From contig DJFY01000016.1 in NCBI GenBank assembly GCA_002431545.1, positions 1-5,001 on the forward strand: 5,001 nt of DNA. The letters run 5' to 3'. Below, piece after piece: positions 1-5,001 of this stretch. Position numbers and translations under genes: made by a program. Positions within the stretch are counted from its first letter, which is position 1. Each line of letters begins with the position of its first letter. Source of the DNA: Cellvibrionales bacterium UBA5860. Its GTDB lineage: Bacteria > Pseudomonadota > Gammaproteobacteria > Pseudomonadales > Porticoccaceae. Below the pieces are notes generated by a model. That model had not been told where the DNA came from. It made no database searches and worked only from the letters and a program-made list of their open reading frames with translations.

Positions 1-90
1 TGGCGGTGAGGGAGGGATTCGAACCCTCGATACCGGTTAGGGTATACACACTTTCCAGGCGTGCGCCTTCGACCACTCGGCCACCTCACC
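1..90 (-). tRNA. tRNA-Ser (anticodon GGA)
   Basis: Read on the minus strand this is a complete class II tRNA of 90 bases. The acceptor stem pairs GGTGAGG at the 5' end (84-90) with CCTCACC (5-11). The discriminator is G, and a genomically encoded CCA lies at 1-3. The anticodon loop CTGGAAA (52-58) carries GGA at 54-56, which decodes the serine codons UCC and UCU. The long variable arm is typical of tRNA-Ser, and the T loop TTCGAAT is canonical. The gene reaches the first base of the window, so its terminator and anything downstream are out of view. It has its own promoter candidate at 148-176. GGA is not a GUN anticodon, so this tRNA is not a substrate for the queuosine pathway that queF in this window serves. 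Confidence 0.97.
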
Positions 91-147
91 TTTATCAGAC
101 CCACTTTCAGGTCGTCGCGACCCGGAGACCGGTCGCAAGGGGCGGCT

Positions 148-176
148 ACTCTACAAAATAACCCTGCCAAAGGCAA
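148..176 (-). promoter_or_regulatory. Probable sigma-70 promoter of the tRNA-Ser gene
   Basis: On the minus strand a -35 box TTGCCT (171-176) is followed by a 17-base spacer and a -10 box TAGAGT (148-153); each matches the consensus at four of six positions. Transcription would start near 141, giving a leader of about 50 bases before the mature tRNA 5' end at 90. The bases just after the -10 box are very GC-rich (GCCGCCCC). Such a GC-rich discriminator is known for stringently controlled stable-RNA promoters, so growth-rate control is a reasonable inference. The rest of 91-219 holds nothing else I can support, and I see no clear terminator for the 73-residue gene upstream, so some read-through into the tRNA is possible. 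Confidence 0.55.
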
Positions 177-219
177 TGAATGGCGTGCGAACCGGAGTTC
201 GTAGTTCAAGTTGGCCCTG

Positions 220-441
220 TCAACAACCGCGGGTAACCACGGGATCGTCGTCGTCGAGAGATTCCACTAAGTACTCAAGTTCACGGCGCACATCGCCGAT
301 ATCGCGATAGGACAAATAGTGCTCGATGACGGCCTGGACAAGTGCCCGCCCCATGGCGTCAACATCCATGTCCGACCTGGCCTCGACGTCCTGAAAAACC
401 CGTTGAACCGCAGCTTTCGCTAGAGATGATTCACCCGACAT
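220..441 (-). CDS. Small acidic protein of unknown function (73 aa)
   Basis: I do not recognise this protein. It has 73 residues and is strongly acidic: 16 Asp/Glu against 8 Lys/Arg, with a run of four Asp at 63-66 and a C-terminal Cys73. No signal peptide or membrane segment is visible. The regular mix of hydrophobic and charged residues at about 8-20 and 28-61 suggests a small, mostly helical soluble protein. The ATG at 439-441 is preceded by GTGGGG ending about seven bases upstream, a modest ribosome-binding site that supports this start. It lies on the same strand as tRNA-Ser, 129 bases upstream of it, and diverges from the adenylate cyclase gene. A possible CRP-type promoter lies at 484-526. 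It is probably a real gene, because the reading frame fills the space well and has a protein-like composition, but its role cannot be read from the sequence. Confidence 0.6.
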   Translation of the reverse strand: MSGESSLAKAAVQRVFQDVEARSDMDVDAMGRALVQAVIEHYLSYRDIGDVRRELEYLVESLDDDDPVVTRGC

Positions 442-483
442 TTATGACCCCACTAGGCTCCACGCCACATTGAAAAACAGGTT

Positions 484-526
484 ATTTTAGCTGAACGGCA
501 CAAATACTGGAGTGAGCACGATCAAA
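484..526 (-). promoter_or_regulatory. Candidate CRP-type (class II) promoter for the 73-aa gene
   Basis: On the minus strand a -10-like box TAAAAT (484-489, five of six consensus bases) lies 42 to 47 bases upstream of the ATG, giving an expected start near 477. Nothing resembling a -35 box sits at the right distance. Instead there is an interrupted palindrome, TTTGA-N6-TCACT (511-526 in plus coordinates), which matches the CRP half-sites TGTGA/TCACA at eight of ten positions. Its centre at 518.5 falls at about -41.5, the spacing known for class II CRP-activated promoters. The flanks do not match the longer consensus, and a chance match of this quality in 200 bases is not rare, so this is a suggestion only. 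The rightward cyclase gene could also use the site, but no matching core promoter is visible in that direction. Confidence 0.3.
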
Positions 527-654
527 TGATGCGGCATGTTATTCCAACTTCTGCTTAAATTGTAGACAGCTAATCCCTTAAGTATCAACGAGCTTGCGAG
601 ACTCTTTACTAAATACTTTCAATTATTACCGCCATTCATTACTCTTTGCGCTAA

Positions 655-2073
655 ATGGGGCAAGGCCGGGACAAGATTGATTACACGGATATGAAATCAG
701 CCAAGGCAAGTAGCAATACGCCGGCTGAGCAGTCGGGGTTGTTTCGCAGCCTTGCGGCGTTTAGCTGCATTGCGATTCTAGCAACCCGCACACCCAGTTT
801 TGGCGATATCGCCCCGCCTTACATATTGGCGATACTGTCAATATTGTTGTATTTGCTGGCCACGACAATCGCTCAGCGCCAATACGGCGAGTTGGAAAAT
901 CCTCCGCGCCTGCTGACTTTTCTTGGCCAGTTCGACGCGTTTCTACTGGGCTGCTTTGTCGTTTTCATCGACTACAGCCTGCTGCCTCTCGCTGTCATTT
1001 TCACCATGATCCAGTACAACGCCCTGTCGCAAGGGGGCGTCGGCCGCTGGATCAGAGATAATCTGGCGTTTCTCGCTGGTCTGGTGCTCATATCAATTTT
1101 CAAACTACCTGCCTGGCATATTGAAATAGACCAGCCCATCAACAGCGCGGTCGTAGTCATCTTCATCGTGTACTTTGCCGCCTACGGCTACTTTTCCCAC
1201 CGGCGGGCGGCGGAAGCGCGCAGATCGATAGCCGAACTCGAACGGCAACAGTTCCAATTGAAACTGCGCAATTATCAGTTATCGAAATACGTTTCACCTA
1301 ATCTACGCCAGGTTATCGAAAAAAACAGAAGCAGCAAGCTGGTGACCCGGCGTAAACGCCTTGTTGTCTTTTTTTCCGACATCGTCGGCTTTAGTGAGAT
1401 TGCCGACGAAATGGACGAAGCGTCGCTTACCGTCGTCATCAATAATTACCTCACGGAAATGTCGAAAATCGCCCTTGAGCACGGCGGCACGATCGACAAA
1501 TATATCGGCGATTCGATCATGATTTTTTTCGGCGACCCCGAAACACGGGGCCCCAAGGAAGATTGCATCGCCTGTATTTCCATGGCTCTGGCGATGCGGC
1601 GCAAGGCTGTCGAACTTCAGTCCAAGTGGCAAAAAGACGGGCTATTCAAACCCTTAAGAGTACGTATGGGTGTCAGTACGGGGTTTTGCACCGTAGGCAA
1701 TTTCGGCACCGAAACGCGACTGGACTATACCCTGCTCGGTTCCGAGGTCAACCTGGCAAGCCGCCTGGAGAGTGCGGCACAACCCGGGGAAATTCTCATA
1801 TCCCAGGCGACCCACGAGTTAGTCCGCGATGTGGTGATGTGTCAGGATCGCGGCAGCGTCGAAGTCAAGGGATTCAAACACCCCATTCGGGTCTTCGCAG
1901 TTATCGACTTTCGAAAAAATCTCGGCAAGGATCAAAGTTATTTCGAAGTCACCACCGATGGTTTTTCCCTGTTCCTGGATGCCGACAAAGTACCGAACTA
2001 CGACCGCGGCAAGGTGCTAGCCGCCCTTAAAAATGCGGCGAAAAACATCTCTACCAGGGAACCAACTTCGTAA
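655..2073 (+). CDS. Membrane-bound class III adenylate cyclase (CyaB-type)
   Basis: This 472-residue protein should convert ATP to cAMP at the inner membrane. Residues 31-182 are hydrophobic, with about six membrane segments (roughly 34-48, 54-74, 88-104, 106-120, 136-152, 163-180). Their layout resembles the MASE2 sensor domain of Pseudomonas aeruginosa CyaB, a call made by eye. A charged helical linker (183-225) leads into the catalytic domain (about 235-419). Metal-binding Asp242 (in FFSDIVGFS) and Asp286 (in DKYIGD) are present, as are base-selecting Lys282 and Thr359 (in LDYTLLG) and transition-state Asn366 and Arg370 (in VNLASRLE). Lys/Thr is the class IIIb adenylate cyclase pair, so ATP rather than GTP is the expected substrate. 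A soluble tail follows to 472. The start is uncertain: an in-frame TAA at 652-654 rules out extension, no good ribosome-binding site precedes ATG 655, and the ATG at 691 is an alternative. No clear promoter is seen in 541-654. Confidence 0.93.
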   Translation: MGQGRDKIDYTDMKSAKASSNTPAEQSGLFRSLAAFSCIAILATRTPSFGDIAPPYILAILSILLYLLATTIAQRQYGELENPPRLLTFLGQFDAFLLGCFVVFIDYSLLPLAVIFTMIQYNALSQGGVGRWIRDNLAFLAGLVLISIFKLPAWHIEIDQPINSAVVVIFIVYFAAYGYFSHRRAAEARRSIAELERQQFQLKLRNYQLSKYVSPNLRQVIEKNRSSKLVTRRKRLVVFFSDIVGFSEIADEMDEASLTVVINNYLTEMSKIALEHGGTIDKYIGDSIMIFFGDPETRGPKEDCIACISMALAMRRKAVELQSKWQKDGLFKPLRVRMGVSTGFCTVGNFGTETRLDYTLLGSEVNLASRLESAAQPGEILISQATHELVRDVVMCQDRGSVEVKGFKHPIRVFAVIDFRKNLGKDQSYFEVTTDGFSLFLDADKVPNYDRGKVLAALKNAAKNISTREPTS

Positions 2074-2081
2074 ATGCCGGT

Positions 2082-2097
2082 ATAGGCAACCTATTTT
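2082..2097 (+). terminator. Possible weak terminator after the cyclase gene
   Basis: Nine bases past the cyclase stop codon, ATAGG (2082-2086) and CCTAT (2090-2094) form a five-pair stem around a three-base loop, and the run of T at 2094-2097 begins within it. It is short and AT-containing, so it would be a weak intrinsic terminator at best. On the minus strand no T run follows, so it would not stop the converging queF transcript. Only 23 bases separate the two convergent stop codons, and this is the only candidate structure there. Confidence 0.25.
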
Positions 2098-2936
2098 CAC
2101 TGCCGCCCCTGCCGTTCAGGCAGCACGCCCGGCGTTGCGTGGGTGGAACGCCACGGATTGATGTCGATGCCGCCGCGCCGGGTGAATCGCGCTGCGACGG
2201 TCAACGCCTGGGGCCGGCAGTGCTCTAGTACATCGAGGAATATCTGCTCAACACATTGTTCGTGAAAGCCCCGATGCTCGCGATAAGACAGCAGGTACTG
2301 CAGTAAACTCTCGCGCCGAAGGGCCTGGCCCCGATAAGAAAGCTGCAGGCTGGCCCAGTCAGGCTGTCCGGTGACCGGACAGTTGGAGCGGAATAAGTGG
2401 CTGTGCAGCGTCTCAGTCACGATTTCTGATCCCATATCAACCGAGAGACGATCCGCTTGCGGCGAAGCCTGCGACGCCATACCGACCAAGTCGACGTCCT
2501 GGGTATCCAGTGAAATCCCAGCCATGGAACCCAGCCCTTTGCGCGCGTAATCGTCAATCGTATCTATTTGCAGACCAATAGGTGACTGACATACGCCTGA
2601 AATGTCTGTTTTTATTGTTTCTTCAAGCACTTCAAGCGAAGCAAAACGGTGATTGTTCAGTCCGTGAAAATAGAACTTAAGTGATTTTGATTCAACCGTG
2701 CAGGGCGATGCACAGGGAATGTCGATTTCGGCAATGCCGACCTGTGGCCTGCCGGAGATATCCAGCCAGGCCAGTTCGAAAACGGTCCACTGGTCAGCAC
2801 CGTGAAACGGTAACGGCTTATCCTCAAGCCCTAAAAGCCGCCTTCCAGATTGCCGATCGATGGCCTGGAGCACTTCGGGCGCATATCCGCCCGGCGCAGC
2901 CACCACACGCCCCAGAAGTGTGTTTTCCTCATCCAT
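2097..2936 (-). CDS. queF: NADPH-dependent 7-cyano-7-deazaguanine (preQ0) reductase QueF
   Basis: QueF reduces the nitrile of preQ0 to the amine of preQ1 with two NADPH, a cytoplasmic step in making queuosine for the wobble base of GUN-anticodon tRNAs. The protein has 279 residues, close to the roughly 280 of the long E. coli-type QueF with two tandem tunnelling-fold halves. Visible motifs are the NADPH-site ESKS (82-85, in ESKSLKFY), catalytic Cys186 (in SNCPVTGQPDW) with acid Asp193, His225-Glu226 (in FHEQC) for substrate binding, and the family's C-terminal TRRGGIDINPWR (252-263). The ATG at 2934-2936 is chosen because homology begins there. An in-frame ATG 46 codons further upstream lies inside the permease gene and would add an unrelated N-terminus. 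The start is one base past the yadH stop and has only a weak ribosome-binding site (AGAG), so translation is probably coupled to yadH. Confidence 0.96.
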   Translation of the reverse strand: MDEENTLLGRVVAAPGGYAPEVLQAIDRQSGRRLLGLEDKPLPFHGADQWTVFELAWLDISGRPQVGIAEIDIPCASPCTVESKSLKFYFHGLNNHRFASLEVLEETIKTDISGVCQSPIGLQIDTIDDYARKGLGSMAGISLDTQDVDLVGMASQASPQADRLSVDMGSEIVTETLHSHLFRSNCPVTGQPDWASLQLSYRGQALRRESLLQYLLSYREHRGFHEQCVEQIFLDVLEHCRPQALTVAARFTRRGGIDINPWRSTHATPGVLPERQGRQ

Positions 2937-2937
2937 A

Positions 2938-3711
2938 TCAGGCTCTGAGGTTTTTCCCCGTTTCGAGCAAATACAAAGCGAAAACAAAAAGTCCGCCGAC
3001 AAACAACAGGAGCACTCCAAAGGCAACACCGACATCGATATCGGATACACCGAGAATGCCATAGCGAAAGGCATTGACCATGTACAAAATCGGATTCAAC
3101 TTGGACACGCCCTGCCAGAATTCCGGCAACAGACTCATGGAGTAGAAAACACCTCCCAGGTAGGTTAACGGCGTCAGCACAAAGGTCGGAATAATCGAAA
3201 TATCGTCAAAATTATCGGCATACACCGCGTTAATCAGCCCCGCCAGTGAAAACAGCATTGAGGTTAGCACCACCACACTGACCGTCAGAAAAGGGTGCAT
3301 CACACTCAAGTCGGTAAAAAACATCGATAGCAGAGTGACGATCACCGCCACGGATAAACCGCGAGCCAGGCCACCAAGCACGTAACCCAGTAATATGACG
3401 TAGTTGGGCATGGGCGAGACCAGAAGTTCTTCAATACTGCCGGCAAACTTGTTGCCAAAAAAAGAAGACACCACATTACCAAAAGAATTGGTGATCACTG
3501 CCAGCATAATGAGCCCCGGCACGACAAAATCCATATAGTTAAAACCGGACATTTGGCCGATACGCGGCCCGATCAGCGAACCAAAAATAATGTAGTAAAG
3601 AGCGATGGTAATCGCCGGAGGCAAAAGTGTCTGCTGCCAGATACGCGTAAAACGCCGAATTTCCTTCACCAGAAGTGTAGACAGGGCAATCCACTGTTCT
3701 CGCGCATTCAC
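2938..3711 (-). CDS. yadH: ABC-2 type transporter permease, YadH family
   Basis: This 257-residue integral membrane protein is the permease partner of the ATPase encoded just upstream. It is nearly the length of E. coli YadH and, as I recall that sequence, similar along its whole length. About six membrane segments are visible (roughly 29-48, 60-80, 104-131, 139-163, 173-193, 230-250). A cytoplasmic N-terminus contains KEIRRFTRIW, and an IEELLVSP stretch (93-100) lies in the loop typical of ABC-2 permeases. Near the C-terminus are FDDISIIPTFVLTPLTYLGG (168-187) and LNPILYMVNAFRYG (205-218), hallmarks of the family. The start is GTG at 3709-3711, overlapping the yadG stop in a GTGA junction; GGGAG lies 11 bases upstream. 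The transported substrate is unknown. ABC-2 systems usually export, so export is inferred. The gene is directly followed by queF. Confidence 0.93.
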   Translation of the reverse strand: MNAREQWIALSTLLVKEIRRFTRIWQQTLLPPAITIALYYIIFGSLIGPRIGQMSGFNYMDFVVPGLIMLAVITNSFGNVVSSFFGNKFAGSIEELLVSPMPNYVILLGYVLGGLARGLSVAVIVTLLSMFFTDLSVMHPFLTVSVVVLTSMLFSLAGLINAVYADNFDDISIIPTFVLTPLTYLGGVFYSMSLLPEFWQGVSKLNPILYMVNAFRYGILGVSDIDVGVAFGVLLLFVGGLFVFALYLLETGKNLRA

Positions 3712-4721
3712 GATTTGGTTGACTCCCGTTCTGTACCGCTATCTGCCACCATCGCCAGAAACAACTCCTCCAACCGGTTCGCCTTGTTGCGCATGCTGAC
3801 GATTTCTATGCCCTGGGCAGACAGCATGCGAAACAAATCGTTTAATGACTGACGCTTATCGACAATGACTTCGAAACTGTGATGATCGACAAGATGAGCA
3901 GGATAGCCCTCCAGAGCTGGACATTCGCTCAGACTTTCTTTGACATCCAGCACGAATACCTCCTGATTGAGCCGCATTAACAAATCACGCGTGGTGGTGT
4001 TCTCGACGATATCACCGTGATCGATAATCGCGATCCTGCGACACAGACTTTCGGCCTCTTCCAAATAGTGGGTGGTTAGAATAATGGTCGTACCCTGTTC
4101 GTTTATTTCCCTGAGGAATTGCCATAGCGAGCGGCGCAGCTCGATGTCGACACCGGCAGTAGGTTCATCCAGGATCAACAATCGAGGTTCGTGAACCAGG
4201 GCGCGGGCGATCATAAGCCGGCGCTTCATACCGCCCGAGAGCACCCGCGAGCGCTGGTCCCGCTTGTCCCAAAGCCCGAGTTTGCGCAAATATTTTTCTG
4301 CGTTCTCCTCAGCGAGTTTTTTTGGCAAGCCATAATAGCCAGCCTGGGTAACCACGATATCGGCGACCTTCTCGAACTGGTTAAAGTTAAACTCCTGAGG
4401 TACGACGCCAATATCTTTTTTTGCGAGGGAAAAGTGGCTGTCGATATCGTTGCCGAATATTTCGACCTGCCCGGCAGTTTTGCGCACCAGCGAACACAGG
4501 ATACTGATGGTCGTCGACTTGCCCGCCCCATTGGGCCCCAGAAGTGCAAAAAAATCCCCCGGGGCAACTTCCAGGCTGATACCTTTTAAGGCCTTGAAAC
4601 CGTTTTCATATACCTTGCTTAAATCCCGTATCAGCAGAGCCGGTACAGGTTGTGTCGTCGCGGTGTCTTTTATCGCCTTGCACTCCAGATGCTGTTCGAA
4701 AGGGTCATAACACAAGCCCAT
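3708..4721 (-). CDS. yadG: ABC transporter ATP-binding protein, YadG family
   Basis: This cytoplasmic ATPase would power the YadH permease. Counting from the ATG at 4719-4721 it has 337 residues. It shows Walker A GPNGAGKST (62-70), Q-loop Gln109 (in VVPQEFN), signature LSGGMKRR (161-168), Walker B LLILDEP (181-187), D-loop AGVD (189-192) and switch His218. The C-terminal part (about 240-337) includes SMRNKANRLEELF, as in E. coli YadG, where it ends the protein. The N-terminus is about 20 residues longer than E. coli YadG (308 aa), with a non-conserved stretch before the core begins near residue 28. In-frame starts are TTG 4730, ATG 4721 and TTG 4715; ATG 4721 is preferred because a GGA lies four bases upstream. 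It is the first gene of a three-gene operon, and its stop codon overlaps the yadH start. Confidence 0.94.
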   Translation of the reverse strand: MGLCYDPFEQHLECKAIKDTATTQPVPALLIRDLSKVYENGFKALKGISLEVAPGDFFALLGPNGAGKSTTISILCSLVRKTAGQVEIFGNDIDSHFSLAKKDIGVVPQEFNFNQFEKVADIVVTQAGYYGLPKKLAEENAEKYLRKLGLWDKRDQRSRVLSGGMKRRLMIARALVHEPRLLILDEPTAGVDIELRRSLWQFLREINEQGTTIILTTHYLEEAESLCRRIAIIDHGDIVENTTTRDLLMRLNQEVFVLDVKESLSECPALEGYPAHLVDHHSFEVIVDKRQSLNDLFRMLSAQGIEIVSMRNKANRLEELFLAMVADSGTERESTKS

Positions 4722-4818
4722 TCGATCCAATAAAATTTGTTTGCCGGAAAAATAAAGAATGCCAAGTGTAAAGCAAAGCCCAAATACACGCCTCGCCGCG
4801 GGCGCTTACCGAGGACAT

Positions 4819-4850
4819 ATTATAGAGAGCGTCGGGGTTAGGACACCCCG
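4819..4850 (-). promoter_or_regulatory. Probable promoter of yadGH-queF with an inverted repeat
   Basis: On the minus strand a perfect -10 hexamer TATAAT lies at 4819-4824, about 95 bases before the yadG ATG, with an expected start near 4812. At 16-18 bases upstream there is only a poor -35 (GTGTCC at best). Overlapping the spacer and the -35 position is an 18-base inverted repeat, CGGGGT-N6-ACCCCG (4833-4850), a six-pair palindrome. No T run follows it on either strand, so it is more likely an operator than a terminator. Together these suggest a regulated promoter, but the regulator is unknown. The first leader bases can form a further small GC-rich hairpin (CCTCG at 4791-4795 with CGAGG at 4810-4814). 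A second, weaker start nearer yadG, around 4745-4775, cannot be excluded. Confidence 0.45.
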
Positions 4851-4920
4851 GGAGCAAAAGCATCATGGCGATCGCCGCAATGAGAGAACCCGGGTAAAAC
4901 CACATTTAACAAGGCTGGCG

Positions 4921-4936
4921 AAAAAGCGGAAACCCG
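4921..4936 (-). terminator. Possible weak terminator after tRNA-Gly
   Basis: Downstream of tRNA-Gly, on its own strand, the sequence reads CGG-GTTT-CCG and then C and five T (4921-4936). The stem has only three pairs, so it is marginal, but the T run and the position seven bases beyond the CCA fit an intrinsic terminator. If it fails, the tRNA-Gly transcript would run into the yadG leader. Confidence 0.25.
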
Positions 4937-4942
4937 AAAATT

Positions 4943-5001
4943 TGGAGCGGGAAACCGGGTTCGAACCGGCGACCTCAACCTTGGCAAGGTTGCGCTCTAC
5001 C
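4943..5001 (-). tRNA. tRNA-Gly (anticodon GCC), 5' end outside the window
   Basis: Read on the minus strand, the visible part runs from the D-arm (GGTAGAGC) to the encoded CCA at 4943-4945. The anticodon loop TTGCCAA (4981-4987) carries GCC at 4983-4985, which decodes GGC and GGU. The T arm GCCGG-TTCGAAC-CCGGT is well formed with one G-U pair, and the 3' acceptor strand is TTCCCGC with discriminator T. The first 15 to 20 bases, including the 5' acceptor strand, lie beyond the right edge, so acceptor pairing cannot be checked. It points towards the yadG operon, 222 bases before the yadG start. That gap is accounted for by the weak terminator at 4921-4936 and the promoter region at 4819-4850. 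Confidence 0.95.

Noticed and set aside
560..588. Possible cyclase promoter TTGTAG-17-TATCAA
   Set aside because: The -35 matches only three of six consensus bases and the -10 four of six. In an AT-rich stretch this is no better than chance, so it is not listed as a feature.
1563..2030. Long alternative plus-strand frame inside the cyclase gene, and similar frames opposite yadG, yadH and queF
   Set aside because: They have no recognisable protein features and lie across genes with clear, complete family motifs, so they are by-products of coding sequence in other frames.
2937..3074. Extension of queF by 46 codons to an upstream in-frame ATG
   Set aside because: The extension lies wholly within the yadH coding region in another frame, has no counterpart in QueF proteins, and would place queF 137 bases inside its neighbour. 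The ATG at 2936 fits the family length.
4867..4876. Perfect 10-base palindrome GGCGATCGCC containing the HIP1 octamer
   Set aside because: HIP1 is meaningful when highly repeated, as in cyanobacteria. I noticed only this one copy, and every other feature points to a gammaproteobacterium.
4705..4905. Minus-strand 66-codon frame with a lipobox-like LLPGC near its start, overlapping the start of yadG
   Set aside because: It has no ribosome-binding site and no positive charges in the supposed signal peptide. It contains the perfect TATAAT and the inverted repeat of the probable yadG promoter, and it runs out of frame into yadG. Its reading as a lipoprotein is probably chance.
1..5001. A genomic island between the two tRNA genes
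   Set aside because: tRNA genes at both ends invite the idea, but there is no integrase, no direct repeat of either tRNA 3' end beyond the shared T-loop bases and the short echo at 4925-4936, and the genes are ordinary chromosomal families.
2097..5001. A functional link between queF and the neighbouring tRNA genes
   Set aside because: Queuosine is placed only in tRNAs with GUN anticodons (Asp, Asn, His, Tyr). The tRNAs here are Ser(GGA) and Gly(GCC), so they are not targets.

Overview
The window looks like ordinary chromosomal DNA of a gammaproteobacterium. The evidence is the close match, as I recall the sequences, of three genes to E. coli YadG, YadH and the long single-chain form of QueF, plus a membrane class III adenylate cyclase of the type represented by Pseudomonas aeruginosa CyaB. 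Both tRNA genes encode their CCA ends. I cannot name the genus. No phage genes, transposase, CRISPR array or long repeat is visible.

Layout. A complete tRNA-Ser(GGA) gene sits at the left edge on the minus strand (1-90), with a recognisable stable-RNA promoter at 148-176. Upstream of it, on the same strand, is a gene for a small acidic protein of unknown function (220-441). A 213-base divergent intergenic region (442-654) follows. It holds a CRP-like palindrome centred near 518.5, but no convincing promoter for the rightward gene. The adenylate cyclase gene runs rightward (655-2073): six or so membrane segments, a helical linker and a class IIIb catalytic domain with all key residues present. 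It converges on a three-gene leftward operon, yadG-yadH-queF (4721 down to 2097). The ATPase and permease genes overlap by a GTGA junction, and queF starts one base after the permease stop. The operon appears to start from a promoter with a perfect TATAAT at 4819-4824, next to an 18-base inverted repeat. A tRNA-Gly(GCC) gene, cut by the right window edge, lies further upstream on the same strand.

How the parts work together. YadG and YadH together form an ABC-2 exporter of unknown substrate. QueF makes the queuosine precursor preQ1. Their tight spacing implies co-expression, but a shared function is not evident. The cyclase makes cAMP, so the CRP-like site beside it is a possible feedback point; in position it best fits the small leftward gene. 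I see no clear new multi-gene system. The most useful leads are the CRP-like site with the unknown acidic protein, and the yadGH-queF linkage.
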